From Natronoarchaeum rubrum (GTDB lineage Archaea; Halobacteriota; Halobacteria; Halobacteriales; Natronoarchaeaceae): a DNA stretch of 64,000 nt. The notes under the pieces were generated by a model. That model saw only the letters and a program-made list of their open reading frames with translations, did not search any database and was not told the DNA's origin. This document shows positions 45,361-53,942 of this stretch, piece after piece (positions within the stretch are counted from its first letter, which is position 1; every line of letters begins with the position of its first letter). Location of the stretch: the NCBI RefSeq assembly GCF_024494695.1, contig NZ_JANHDP010000005.1, positions 62,001 to 126,000 on the forward strand. Reading direction: 5' to 3'. The translations under genes and the position numbers were made by a program.

Positions 45361-45549
45361 CTCGGTGGATGCCGATTGAGTATTTACTAATAAAACGTAT
45401 TTGATGCAGATAAGACCTCAGTCACGGGAGACTGATTGGTCCGGAGTGAGTTAGCTAACATTACACACGCCGATCTACTGTTCCGTATTCTGAATCACAC
45501 AACCACTGGAAGAAGTCAAGAAATGTGGTAGGTACAGGAAGTGTATCTC

Positions 45550-45765
45550 TCACGCCTGTCGGTGTAGACGTACTGCGCGCACGAGCAGGCCGGCAGCCAC
45601 TGCAAAATACACGACTGCCCAGACATCGCCCGGAATCGGGTCTTTGATGGTGTCTGTCAGTATCGCCACCATATACACGAAACCAAGCAGTGTGAGACCG
45701 AGGTGTACACTCCATGGCAGTCGGGTATAGACACCGCCGCGAGACCCTGTCCCGTCATCTGACAT
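45550..45765 (-). CDS. Small two-helix membrane protein
   Basis: 71 aa (MSDDGTGSRGGVYTRLPWSVH...). Two hydrophobic segments, HLGLTLLGFVYMVAILTD and VWAVVYFAVAAGLLVRAV, joined by a short acidic loop with KDPIPGD. No family recognised. Single gene in the accessory region, well separated on both sides. An AT-rich TATAATATT stretch about 25-35 bases before the start is a promoter candidate. Confidence 0.6.
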   Translation of the reverse strand: MSDDGTGSRGGVYTRLPWSVHLGLTLLGFVYMVAILTDTIKDPIPGDVWAVVYFAVAAGLLVRAVRLHRQA

Positions 45766-46089
45766 ACAGTCCCATTGGTCGGTTCGGCGTATAATATTGG
45801 GGATTAACGTGGTAGATGATACACTCGCATACTCACCTAACAGCTGTTTCAGTGGTGACGGCGTTGTACTACTGGAATTTCAACACCACCAACCGCTTTA
45901 CCTCCGGTGACTGTGTGTCCTTCGCCATCTCGGCGAGAGACGTGAAACATATCAGAATAATGGGTGATGTCCCGGTAAGATGGGCAGTGCTGTCTCGAAC
46001 CCGCCGGGTCGCGATTCGGAGTGGTGGCCGATGCCGATCTCCAGTAGCATCGAGCAGTTCTGCGCACGCACGTCCGTGCTTCGACTCGA
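45766..46089. other. 324-bp gene-free region
   Basis: Between the 71-aa membrane gene and the AIM24-family gene, both on the minus strand. Short frames present are not convincing. The right part is GC-rich and the left part AT-rich with TATA-like motifs, as expected for the promoter of the 71-aa gene. Nothing else recognised. Confidence 0.5.
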
Positions 46090-46755
46090 TCAGGCCTGGG
46101 TAACCGACCCTTCCTCGTTCGGCTGGACGACGACGAACCCTTCCGAGCCGGTGAACTCCATCTGGATTGATTCGCCCGAGGTCTGCCCGATCTCCAGTTT
46201 CTTGTTCATCTCGAACGACGGCGAGAGGTTGGCGCTCCACGCGACCGTGGCGTCGGGATCCGTGTAGACCGGGGGCGTGATCACGAGCGGATCGCCGTGG
46301 GTCGAGATCGCGACTTCTCCGGGACCGGAGAGATACACGTTCGTCAACCCGCCGGCTGCCATCCCCGAGATGCTACTGACGGTGTTGATCTCGTACTCGA
46401 CGCTCGATTCGAACGCGAGAACGTCGTTTCCGTTGACTGATATCGACTCTCCCTCGTCGAGGCTGAGCACTTGCACCTTCTTGCTCTGCTCGGCGATATA
46501 CAGATGGCCGTGTCCCTCCGCTTCCATGATCGGCGTTCCCTCGCCGCTGACGGCCTCCTTGACAATCCCGGTGAGACCGCCCTCTGCCGAGGATTTCCCC
46601 GTGAAGGTCATGTCGCCGGTGTAGGCGACCATCGACCCCGCTTTGACCATCACCGTGCCGTCGAGCGGGATGTCCAGCAGCCGGTTGTTCTCCTTCTGGA
46701 ATCCATCGCCGCCGTCATCGGGGGCGTTGGACTCCGTGAACTCTTGTAAGTCCAT
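46090..46755 (-). CDS. AIM24-family protein
   Basis: 221 aa from ATG 46755 (MDLQEFTESNAPDDGG...); an upstream Met adds nine unlikely residues. It is a single beta-prism fold with the family features MVKAGSMVAYTGDMTFTGKSSAEGGLTG, EGHGHLYIAEQSKKVQVLSLDEGESISVNGNDVLAFESSVEYEI and GLTNVYLSGPGEVAISTHGDPLVI. AIM24 proteins were named after a yeast mitochondrial gene; prokaryotic members (TerB-like/YdbL) have unknown biochemical roles. Cytoplasmic by lack of signal. Downstream of the GT2 gene on the same strand but 160 bp away, so probably a separate transcript. Confidence 0.85.
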   Translation of the reverse strand: MDLQEFTESNAPDDGGDGFQKENNRLLDIPLDGTVMVKAGSMVAYTGDMTFTGKSSAEGGLTGIVKEAVSGEGTPIMEAEGHGHLYIAEQSKKVQVLSLDEGESISVNGNDVLAFESSVEYEINTVSSISGMAAGGLTNVYLSGPGEVAISTHGDPLVITPPVYTDPDATVAWSANLSPSFEMNKKLEIGQTSGESIQMEFTGSEGFVVVQPNEEGSVTQA

Positions 46756-46915
46756 GATCCAATCAAAATGATCTCCCTCCAATCACTTAAGTTTAATGAT
46801 ACTTTAGATATGATTTCAAACGTCGGCTTCTACTTCGCCGAGCGGCGTCGACGGCGTGGTGGGCGGACTCTGCGGGTGAAGCGGCATCCGTCGCTTGAAC
46901 CGTGTTAGCGGTCCG

Positions 46916-48184
46916 TCAGGCGTGTTTGTCGACCTGATACCAGGTGGTGTTCCGACCGACGGCGTAGCTGGCGATGACTCGTACGACGACGAGTCCGAAC
47001 AGCGTCAGCGCGGCCGGGATGAGAACCCACCCGATATCGAGCCCATCAGTGCCGGCGGCGTAGTTGTCGAGTGCCCGCGTTGCGAGTGTACTGCCGTAGA
47101 TGCCGCCCAGACCCGCGGCCACGAATGCGGGATGAGCGATGGCCGCGAGCACGAGCTTCGGGACCGTCATCGAGAGAGCGACCCCGACGACAAACGTCCC
47201 CACGAGTGTTAGTAGCGAACTCAGGTACGCCGGGTCGCGTAGGTTGCGCCAGTCGCGGATGTGACGATGGCAAACGGAGACGTGGCCGGTTATCCAGCGA
47301 ACTCGCTGGCCCCACCAGTCCCGCAGGGTGTGGGCCGCCTCCTCGAAACAGGGGTAGTACGACAGCTCTCGAATCGAGAGATCGGCCTGGTGACACCGAT
47401 GGGTGAAGTCCATATCTTCGGTCAGGGCGCCCTCGTCGAACTGCCCCACCTCGTCGAAGACCGACCGCTCGATCAGGACACTGCGGGTGCCAACGACGCC
47501 GAGTCCGAGCAGAGAGCGAGCGAGCTTCTGTGGCAGGAAAAAGAGCAGTAGATACTCGTAGTACGCCATCGATTCCAGGAGGCCCGTAGGCCGAGGAAGG
47601 CTCCGGATCCGCGCGATGTCGTCCGCTTCTAACGCGGCCATCCCGTGGGCGATCAGCTCCGGGTGGGGCTCCTGATCGGCGTCGAACATCGCGATCACGT
47701 CGGCGTCGCTGCGTTCGATGGCGTCGTTGAGCGCACCTGCCTTCGATCCCGGACGACGGTTGACGATACGTTGGACGCGCTCGTTGTCGGCCGCTAACTC
47801 GGCCGCCCGGTCGATCGAGGGCTGGTCATCCGGTTCGCAGATGATCGTGATCGTCAGGTCCTCGTAGGACGAGGCTGCCAGGTGCTCGACCGAGCGGTGC
47901 AGGATCTCCGGTTCGCCGTAGACGGGGACCAGCGCCTCGACAGACCGGCCCGAACGGACCAGCGCATCGGGGTCCTCTCGAAACAGCGACCACACGTACA
48001 ACAGCAACGAGGCTGCGAAGACCGCGACGCCGATCACGAGCCACACGCGCGTGTCGAAGATCGTACCGAGAACCGAGAGCAGCGCCCCGAATCCCAGGAC
48101 ATCGTCTAGCAGCATCATCGCAGCGACGGCGAGCGCAAAGGCGACGATGCCGGCGGTCAGAAGATATCGGTGCAGTGAGGGCAT
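46916..48184 (-). CDS. GT2-family glycosyltransferase (membrane)
   Basis: 422 aa. Two N-terminal helices (about 8-30 and 46-68), GT-A catalytic core with VEALVPVYGEP, the metal motif DAD (MFDADQEPHPEL), the TED motif (GALTEDMDFTHRC) and Q(R/Q)xRW (WGQRVRWITGHVSVC), then four C-terminal helices: the layout of processive-type GT2 enzymes. Probably adds sugars to a lipid or envelope polymer at the cytoplasmic face. The flippase-like gene 174 bp upstream on the same strand makes a plausible envelope-glycan pair. Donor and acceptor are not known. Confidence 0.9.
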   Translation of the reverse strand: MPSLHRYLLTAGIVAFALAVAAMMLLDDVLGFGALLSVLGTIFDTRVWLVIGVAVFAASLLLYVWSLFREDPDALVRSGRSVEALVPVYGEPEILHRSVEHLAASSYEDLTITIICEPDDQPSIDRAAELAADNERVQRIVNRRPGSKAGALNDAIERSDADVIAMFDADQEPHPELIAHGMAALEADDIARIRSLPRPTGLLESMAYYEYLLLFFLPQKLARSLLGLGVVGTRSVLIERSVFDEVGQFDEGALTEDMDFTHRCHQADLSIRELSYYPCFEEAAHTLRDWWGQRVRWITGHVSVCHRHIRDWRNLRDPAYLSSLLTLVGTFVVGVALSMTVPKLVLAAIAHPAFVAAGLGGIYGSTLATRALDNYAAGTDGLDIGWVLIPAALTLFGLVVVRVIASYAVGRNTTWYQVDKHA

Positions 48185-48358
48185 ACACCCGGGTTGTCAC
48201 GATGATCGTATAACCCCGGACCCAGTGTCGCACGGCCAGAAACACGCCGTACAGACCAGCACGACTAGCGTCACAGCTCTCCCCAGCCGTCGGCGCTCCA
48301 CGCTACCAAAGCGGAGTCCAGTACGACGACTGTCGGGGTCGCTGAGGACTCGCAGCGA

Positions 48359-49399
48359 TCACTGACCGCGATACAGGTTGTCCACGATGACGGCGGCGAT
48401 GCCGCCGCCGACCAGCATCGGCAGCCAGTAGGTCGCCCCTCGATAGATGACGACGGCGGCCGTCGCAGCAGTCGTCGCAACTCCCGTCGTGGCGACGACC
48501 AGTACGATAAACGCCCCTTCGACGCCGCCCATCCCGCCCGGGAGCGGGAAGATTCCCGCGGTGCTCGCGACGGGGAGCACGACGAGCACCGCCACGAAGG
48601 GGACCGTAACGCCGATCGACGCGAGAGAGATCCAGAGGCAGATCGCCAGTGTGAGCCACCCGGCACACGAGAACAGGCCGGCAACGATCAGAAGTCGACG
48701 GTTGCTGGCGATGCGTGCGATCGAAGCGAAAAAGCCGTCCACGCGATGTTTGATTTCCTCGCGCGTCGGCGCGCTGACGCGGGGCACCGTCCGTCCAACC
48801 CGACGGATGATCGGCGGCAGCACCGAGAGAACGGTCGCTTCGACCCGGTCGCGGAACCGCCATCCGAGCGTCAACGCGAGGACGAATCCGGCGAGGAGCG
48901 CCGCCACGGTGACGCTCGCGAGGAGTAGGTTCCGGCCGAAGTCGAGCCCGCGCAGGACGAACAGCCCGATCCCGACGACCCCCATCCCGATCGAGGGGAA
49001 AAAGTGCAGAGTATCGACGCTCGCGATGGCAGCCAATCCGTTCTCGTACTCCGTGTCGGCAGCCTCGGAGATCAGGAACGCGCTGATCGGTTCGCCCCCG
49101 GCCTGTCCGAACGGGGTTACCTGATTCGCGAAGGTCGCGGCGGTGAACACGACGACCGACCGTCGTCGGGAGGTCGGCGTCCCCATCGCGCGCAGAACGG
49201 TGTGCAGACAGAGCCCCCAGGCGACGAGCCAGAGCGGGATGAGTCCAAGCAGGATCGCGATGACGGCGGGCCGCGCCCGGCGTAACTGTGCGACGATCCC
49301 GTCGATACCGACGAGCCAGAGCAGCGCGGAGAGGACGAGTCCGGCGCCGACGAACCCGACGAGGATCGACCGCCGATCGAGGCGCGTTTCAGCTGCCAT
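48359..49399 (-). CDS. Flippase-like / lysylphosphatidylglycerol-synthase-TM family protein (UPF0104)
   Basis: 346 aa with about eight hydrophobic helices. Contains VVVFTAATFANQVTPFGQAGGEPISAFLI and GGMGGVEGAFIVLVVATTG, the signature loops of the LPG_synthase_TM (AglD-like/UPF0104) family. Members take part in lipid-linked glycan or phospholipid processing in archaea. Transcribed with the GT2 gene in the same direction, 174 bp apart. A core function in glycan assembly is inferred from this pairing. The start ATG at 49399 is clear (MAAETRLDRRSILVG). Confidence 0.82.
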   Translation of the reverse strand: MAAETRLDRRSILVGFVGAGLVLSALLWLVGIDGIVAQLRRARPAVIAILLGLIPLWLVAWGLCLHTVLRAMGTPTSRRRSVVVFTAATFANQVTPFGQAGGEPISAFLISEAADTEYENGLAAIASVDTLHFFPSIGMGVVGIGLFVLRGLDFGRNLLLASVTVAALLAGFVLALTLGWRFRDRVEATVLSVLPPIIRRVGRTVPRVSAPTREEIKHRVDGFFASIARIASNRRLLIVAGLFSCAGWLTLAICLWISLASIGVTVPFVAVLVVLPVASTAGIFPLPGGMGGVEGAFIVLVVATTGVATTAATAAVVIYRGATYWLPMLVGGGIAAVIVDNLYRGQ

Positions 49400-49660
49400 C
49401 GACGTGTCTCAGCCGGATCCACTCGACGTACAGTGTGGCGTTTGCCAGCGATTTCTCGACACCGCTCACTGGTATCGGGTGCTCACAGCCCGTTCTTCTC
49501 GCAACTGCTGTGCAACGTGAGCGGGGTCTGTTTGGATATCGGCGCATCGGGAGGTGAGGTGGTTCATGCTCGGCCGGTCGTGCCGGCTCGTATTCAAGTC
49601 CGACCTCGTGTCTCAGACGGCGAAACAGGCATCGAACGTCGTGACTGTACCTGCTCTGTT
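49400..49660. other. 261-bp gene-free region left of the IS-bounded segment
   Basis: Upstream of the flippase-like gene and ending at the 8-bp direct repeat that marks the insertion at 49661. Weak rightward frames cross it but have no recognisable content, so it is probably the flippase promoter region. The sequence continues on the other side of the insertion at 51124. Confidence 0.5.
49653..49660. repeat. 8-bp direct repeat, left (target-site duplication candidate)
   Basis: GCTCTGTT, ending exactly where the IS end GGCTCTGTTGAAAT begins (49661). The same eight bases follow the right IS end at 51116-51123. Confidence 0.75.
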
Positions 49661-49736
49661 GGCTCTGTTGAAATACTATTTGAGCGACAACATTCGGTGT
49701 GGGTCATCAAATCAGCCGCCCTACAGCTGCGCGTTC

Positions 49737-49940
49737 TCAGCGGTCGGTCAGCCAAAATATCTCTTCAATTTGGACACCAAAGTGATCAGCGATTTTCAGG
49801 GCCAACTCTAAACTCGGATTATACTTACCTGTCTCAATAGCGTTAATTGTCTGACGGGAAACGTCCATCTCAATTGCTAGCTCCTCTTGCGTGAGATCGT
49901 GCTTCGCACGGTAGACCTTCAGATCGTTTTTGACTGACAT
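49737..49940 (-). CDS. XRE-family helix-turn-helix regulator
   Basis: 67 aa, a single HTH_3 domain: LKVYRAKHDLTQEELAIEMDVSRQTINAIETGKYNPSLELALKIADHFGV, with LTQEELAIEM and VSRQTINAIE being helix 2 and the recognition helix. Small one-domain regulators of this kind are usually paired with a DUF2178 membrane protein, as here: the DUF2178 gene ends right at this start. The pair is likely autoregulated. It lies inside an IS-bounded segment, 76 bases from its left end. Confidence 0.88.
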   Translation of the reverse strand: MSVKNDLKVYRAKHDLTQEELAIEMDVSRQTINAIETGKYNPSLELALKIADHFGVQIEEIFWLTDR

Positions 49941-50378
49941 CTACAACCCAGAGAATTGATAATACGCTACTGATCCGAAATAAACTACGAAACCGCAGGT
50001 GAGGCTCACTGGCCACGCAAGCTCGAATCCTCCCCATTGTGTAATTTGATCGGTGATGACTTCGGGGAGGAACATGGCGAACGCGACATACAGTGACGGT
50101 ATAAGTACCATTGACCAGAATGCGTTAAATCCTGCGCGGTACTGCGCCTCCTTCTGGCGTTCGTCGCGGACGACATCTGGTCGCTCGATCGCACGGTAGA
50201 GTCGATAGCCTCCGCCGATCATTATGAGACCGATGACGATTGCTCCGACCCCAAGGAGAGTCTCTCCAAACCACACAAGTGCGGTTCCACCGAACAGCCC
50301 CGCGGGTGCAAGAAGGGCAACGAAGCCGAGACGGAGGACACCGACTGTGTCATCTGTTCCATTGTCTGAGAGGACCAT
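49941..50378 (-). CDS. DUF2178-like membrane protein
   Basis: 145 aa, four hydrophobic helices (LGFVALLAPAGLFGGTALVWFG, LGVGAIVIGLIMIGGGYRLY, FWSMVLIPSLYVAFAMFL, LTCGFVVYFGSVAYYQF) with the polar loop RPDVVRDERQKEAQYRAG between the second and third. It is directly upstream of the XRE regulator, with its stop codon next to that gene's ATG, so it is in the same operon. The DUF2178-XRE pair recurs widely in archaea and bacteria; the biochemical role is unknown. Part of the IS-bounded cargo. Confidence 0.75.
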   Translation of the reverse strand: MVLSDNGTDDTVGVLRLGFVALLAPAGLFGGTALVWFGETLLGVGAIVIGLIMIGGGYRLYRAIERPDVVRDERQKEAQYRAGFNAFWSMVLIPSLYVAFAMFLPEVITDQITQWGGFELAWPVSLTCGFVVYFGSVAYYQFSGL

Positions 50379-50471
50379 GTAAATGTACCTTTACTCTTTG
50401 TCGGTATAACTTTACTGGTCTGTAGTCCACTGTGAACTCTGTAATCCGGTACCGTTCGGCTCAAGAATCAA

Positions 50472-51063
50472 TCAAGGACTCCGGTCTAAGTTGGGTGTGA
50501 GGGATACGATGGTACGTTCTCGGAATTGCTTCCACCAGTGTCGGGAGCGGACGAACACCCACATCACGGGCTAACGTGCAAACCTTCTGGTCGTCATGTG
50601 AATATCAAGAGTAGCATTCGCTCTCGTCTCCACGAGAAGTGTGACTTTCAACTGCTGAATCGTCAACTTTGAACGCTTTGTGTAGTGTTTTGAGACGTGA
50701 TTGCGGTCAATCCGGAGGCATCAATCCCGGCGACACCGTTGGTCGGGAGAAGCGTGACTGAGAGGTTGAGCAGGACACGCCAAACCGCCATACCGAGTCG
50801 GTTGAACGTTTACACAACGTCGAGGGCGACAGGAGTTCCTCGAGATCGATGGCGCTCCGAATCCGAGGCATCTCGATGAGTTCGTCAAGCAGGGTTCGGT
50901 ACGTCGTCTTCTTCCGCACCTTGAGACAAAGCAGGACGATGTGCTGGTGAAGTGTGTACCGCCGTTTCGAGAACTTCGAAGAGTAGCGAGCGACAGCTCG
51001 ACGAGTCAAGTGAAATGCCTGCTCAACGAACTGGAGCAACCGCGATTTTGGGAGGACTTGCAT
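50472..51063 (-). pseudogene. Broken IS5-type transposase
   Basis: The N-terminus from ATG 51063 is intact (MQVLPKSRLLQFVEQAFHLTRRAVARYSSKFSKRRYTLHQH...) and belongs to a common haloarchaeal IS5-type family. A frameshift follows near 50825 (the LCKAFNRL-like stretch changes frame), the catalytic block is reached in another frame (GIDASG, then SKLTIQQLKVTLLVE), and after DIHMTT a large part of the usual C-terminal region is missing, with only RSRHWWKQFRERTI...LDR before a stop at 50472. Functional transposition by this copy is therefore not expected. It provides the right end of the IS-bounded segment. Confidence 0.8.
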
Positions 51064-51115
51064 TCGGTCGGACTACCGGACGAATCTGTACCTCTCTGAG
51101 GATTTCAACAGAGCC

Positions 51116-51123
51116 GCTCTGTT
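51116..51123. repeat. 8-bp direct repeat, right (target-site duplication candidate)
   Basis: GCTCTGTT immediately after the right IS end (51115), equal to 49653-49660. It sits 79 bases downstream of the stop of the ABC permease gene. Confidence 0.75.
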
Positions 51124-51201
51124 TGATACCGGCGAAGACTTGCTCTCGTGATCGACGCCCCTGATCGCAGCGCGCGTCGACAACTCGCGAAGCTGTGCTC
51201 C

Positions 51202-52854
51202 TCAACGCCGGAGCAGCATCTTCCGGTGCGCCAGCGCAGTCCCGACCAGCACGACGCTCAGACCCATGAAGACGAACGGTACGCCCGTACCGACGCTCGC
51301 GGCGGTGGTTCCGACGAAATCTACGGGTTCGGCGCCGTTGAGCGGCCCGACGTACCACACCAACAGATACGACATCTCGAACAGCCACGACGAACGGCTC
51401 CAGACGCCCGCCGCGACCGCGAGCGACGGCGCGAACAACGCAGCGCTTGCGATTCCCACCAGCGCGCCGATCTGGCCGGTAGCGACGAACAACGCGAGCA
51501 GCCCGCTACTCACCCCGACAGCCACGACGACGCCGGCGACCCACTCCGCGAGGAGTTGTCCGATCGGATGATTCGACGACAGTACGAGATCGGTCATACG
51601 GTGATTTGTCACTCGTACGCCCAACTCGGACCAGACGAAAATCGGCCAGATGAACGCGAGCGGTACCAGCACCCGTCGGGCGAGGTCGATCGAGTCGCCG
51701 GACGCTGCTGTCGCGAGGACGGCGACTGGCGCGACGATGAGAGCCCCAGTGCCGACGTACCACCACCACCGTCGTCCGCGAACTGCGAGGCGGGTCTCCG
51801 CTGCGACGAGTCGCCAGAAGCTCCAGGCCGTTCGGGTTTCGACCCGCGTCAACGACATCGACTCGACCGCCGGTGGATCGGACGCCTCCGTCGTCGCGTC
51901 GCCACCACGGTCGACTGTCGGCACCAGCGTTGCGAGCCGGGATCGCCAGCCTCCCGTTCTGGAATCGGCCTCGGACGGTCGTCGTTCAAACGGTAGCGTC
52001 GCCACGAGGATCGTCCCGATGGCGGGCAGCACGAGTCCAGCCCGCTGCGCGTACACCCACAGCGGCCACGATCGCCCCTCGTAGCGGAACGTCGGTCCGT
52101 CGCCGGTGAGCGTTCCGAACGACGGTAGCACGCCACCTGCATCCGGGACCGCCGTGAGCAGTGCATCTGCGGTCAGCGCGTAGACGCTGAGGTGACCCAT
52201 AAGATCGACCGACTTGACCCACAGTGGCATCTCGCTCGGGAGCTGCCCCGCCGCAGACTGCAGCCCGGCGAGTGCGAACGTCGCGAGGAAAAAGTACCCG
52301 ATGTTTCCGAGCGTGCCGCTCAACCGATCGACCGACTCGAACAGCACCGCGACCGCCCCGACCAGCGCACTCAGGGGCAGCGCGAGCACGAAGATCGGTC
52401 CCACCAGTGCCACCAGCTTCGTCGGTCCGACGCCGTGGACGACGTGATTGACGACCGTCGCGATCGCGAGCGTGACCAGAACGACGACGCCGAGACCGAT
52501 ATTACTCACCCACTTCCCGAGGAGATACGTCCGGTCGGACACCGTCGTACTCGCGACCAACCGAGCGACGTTGTACGTTCGGTCCCGACCGACCGCTCCT
52601 TTCATCAAGTAGAAGCCGCCGAACAGCAGCACCATCGACCCGGTCATCCCCGCCTTCAGGCCGACGAACGCTGCCGTGTTCGCGCCGCGGACGTTCGTCA
52701 GGGCGTCGCCGTTCTCGATCTGGTACGCGAGTTCGATCTGCCCGACGTTGACGAGATATCCGAAGAACGCGACGATCGCGAGAACGACGACGAGCCGGCG
52801 TGACCGTACCCGCTGAAGGAAATCTGCCCGGGCGACGTGATACACTCGACGCAT
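51202..52854 (-). CDS. ABC-2 type exporter permease (two-module)
   Basis: 550 aa from ATG 52854 (MRRVYHVARADFLQRVRSRRLVVVLAIV); an upstream Met adds 14 residues that overlap the ATPase gene end. Two sets of about six helices are joined by a cytoplasmic linker (about 300-345, RRPSEADSRTGGW...). The N-terminal half starts like ABC-2 permeases and has the coupling loop YLMKGAVGRDRTYNVARLVASTTVSDRTYLLGKW. It begins one base after the ATPase stop, so the two form a tight operon. Probably an exporter of a lipid, drug or peptide; the cargo is not known. Confidence 0.85.
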   Translation of the reverse strand: MRRVYHVARADFLQRVRSRRLVVVLAIVAFFGYLVNVGQIELAYQIENGDALTNVRGANTAAFVGLKAGMTGSMVLLFGGFYLMKGAVGRDRTYNVARLVASTTVSDRTYLLGKWVSNIGLGVVVLVTLAIATVVNHVVHGVGPTKLVALVGPIFVLALPLSALVGAVAVLFESVDRLSGTLGNIGYFFLATFALAGLQSAAGQLPSEMPLWVKSVDLMGHLSVYALTADALLTAVPDAGGVLPSFGTLTGDGPTFRYEGRSWPLWVYAQRAGLVLPAIGTILVATLPFERRPSEADSRTGGWRSRLATLVPTVDRGGDATTEASDPPAVESMSLTRVETRTAWSFWRLVAAETRLAVRGRRWWWYVGTGALIVAPVAVLATAASGDSIDLARRVLVPLAFIWPIFVWSELGVRVTNHRMTDLVLSSNHPIGQLLAEWVAGVVVAVGVSSGLLALFVATGQIGALVGIASAALFAPSLAVAAGVWSRSSWLFEMSYLLVWYVGPLNGAEPVDFVGTTAASVGTGVPFVFMGLSVVLVGTALAHRKMLLRR

Positions 52855-52855
52855 G

Positions 52856-53731
52856 TCACACCTCTGTCGGATGATCGACGGCGTCGAGATACGCATCCTC
52901 GAGCGTAGCGGGGACGCACTCGGCCGCGTCTGTCGGCGGTGTCTCGCCGATCAACCGGACCTTGACGCCGTCCGAACGCTGGACGGTGCTACACACCTGA
53001 TAGTGCTCCCTGAGGTCGGTGACCTCCGACTGTGAAACGAGACACTCGTAAACTCTCCCGGACACTCGCTCGATGAGTTGTTCGACCGCTGAGTGTGTCA
53101 CCAACCGTCCGTCCTCAAGGATCGCGAGCTTGTTCGCGGTCGCTTCGACGTCCGGAACGATGTGCGTCGAGAGGAGCACGATCCGGTCGGTCGCGGTGTT
53201 CGAAAGCGCACTCCGCAAGCGGACGCGCTCTTCTGGATCTAGACCAACCGTCGGCTCGTCGACGATGAGCAGGTCTGGATCATTGAGCAGCGCCTGAGCG
53301 ATTCCGACCCGTTGTTTCATCCCGCCGGAGAACGTCTTGAGTTTCCGCTTGCGGACGTCGACGAGGTTCGTTAGCGTGATCATCTCGTCGATACGGGCGC
53401 TTGCGGTCTCGCTGTCGAGACCTCGCAGGGCGGCGACGTACTCCAGAAATTCTTCGAGCGTCAGATCCGGGTAGACGCCGAACTCCTGTGGGAGATATCC
53501 GAGCACGGACCGGACGACTTCGGGCGACTCGACGATGTCGGTTCCGTTCCAGTACGCCGTTCCCGTCGTCGGCGTCACGACTGTCGAGAGAATGCCCATC
53601 AACGTCGATTTTCCCGCTCCGTTCGGCCCGAGCAGACCGTGGATTCCGTCCTCGAAGTCGAGCGAAACGTCACGGATTCCCCACGTCCCTTCGCCGTACT
53701 GCTTTCCGATGTTTTCGACACTGAGCTTCAT
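52856..53731 (-). CDS. ABC-2 type exporter ATP-binding protein
   Basis: 291 aa. Walker A GPNGAGKS at 35-42, Q-loop region LPQEFGVYPDLTLEEFLEYV, signature FSGGMKQRVGIAQALL, Walker B LLIVDEP and the H-loop LLSTHIV. The C-terminal extension (about 225-291) is the regulatory part seen in CcmA/NatA-type ATPases. First gene of a two-gene operon with the fused permease; the gap to the permease start is one base. The promoter side (53732-53942) is shared with the divergent membrane protein gene. Confidence 0.88.
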   Translation of the reverse strand: MKLSVENIGKQYGEGTWGIRDVSLDFEDGIHGLLGPNGAGKSTLMGILSTVVTPTTGTAYWNGTDIVESPEVVRSVLGYLPQEFGVYPDLTLEEFLEYVAALRGLDSETASARIDEMITLTNLVDVRKRKLKTFSGGMKQRVGIAQALLNDPDLLIVDEPTVGLDPEERVRLRSALSNTATDRIVLLSTHIVPDVEATANKLAILEDGRLVTHSAVEQLIERVSGRVYECLVSQSEVTDLREHYQVCSTVQRSDGVKVRLIGETPPTDAAECVPATLEDAYLDAVDHPTEV

Positions 53732-53942
53732 AAGCGATCATCTGGGCGAGACAGTCTTTTACTGCTGAGCTGGTCGTAGAAGTGCTCGTCGAGAGCGCTT
53801 CCAGAACAGCGCCTGTCTCGTCCCGCGAGTTGATGTTGGAGGGCCATCATAAACGGATTGAAATAAAACAATTAAATAATACTTTCGAAATCACGGCCCA
53901 GTTCCGGACCTCTTCAGCCGGTGTGCGGTGGTTGAGAACCTG

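Larger units (their letters stand above)
49661..51115. mobile_element. IS-bounded 1,455-bp segment carrying XRE regulator, DUF2178 protein and broken transposase
   Basis: Starts with GGCTCTGTTGAAAT at 49661-49674 and ends with ATTTCAACAGAGCC at 51102-51115, a 14-base inverted repeat, and both sides are framed by the same eight bases GCTCTGTT. Eight-base target duplications occur in several haloarchaeal IS groups, including IS6-type and ISH1-like IS5-type elements. The left half holds an XRE regulator and a membrane protein; the right half holds a disrupted IS5-type transposase. It looks like a non-autonomous, cargo-bearing derivative of an IS that inserted as one unit between the flippase and ABC exporter genes. 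Confidence 0.65.
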
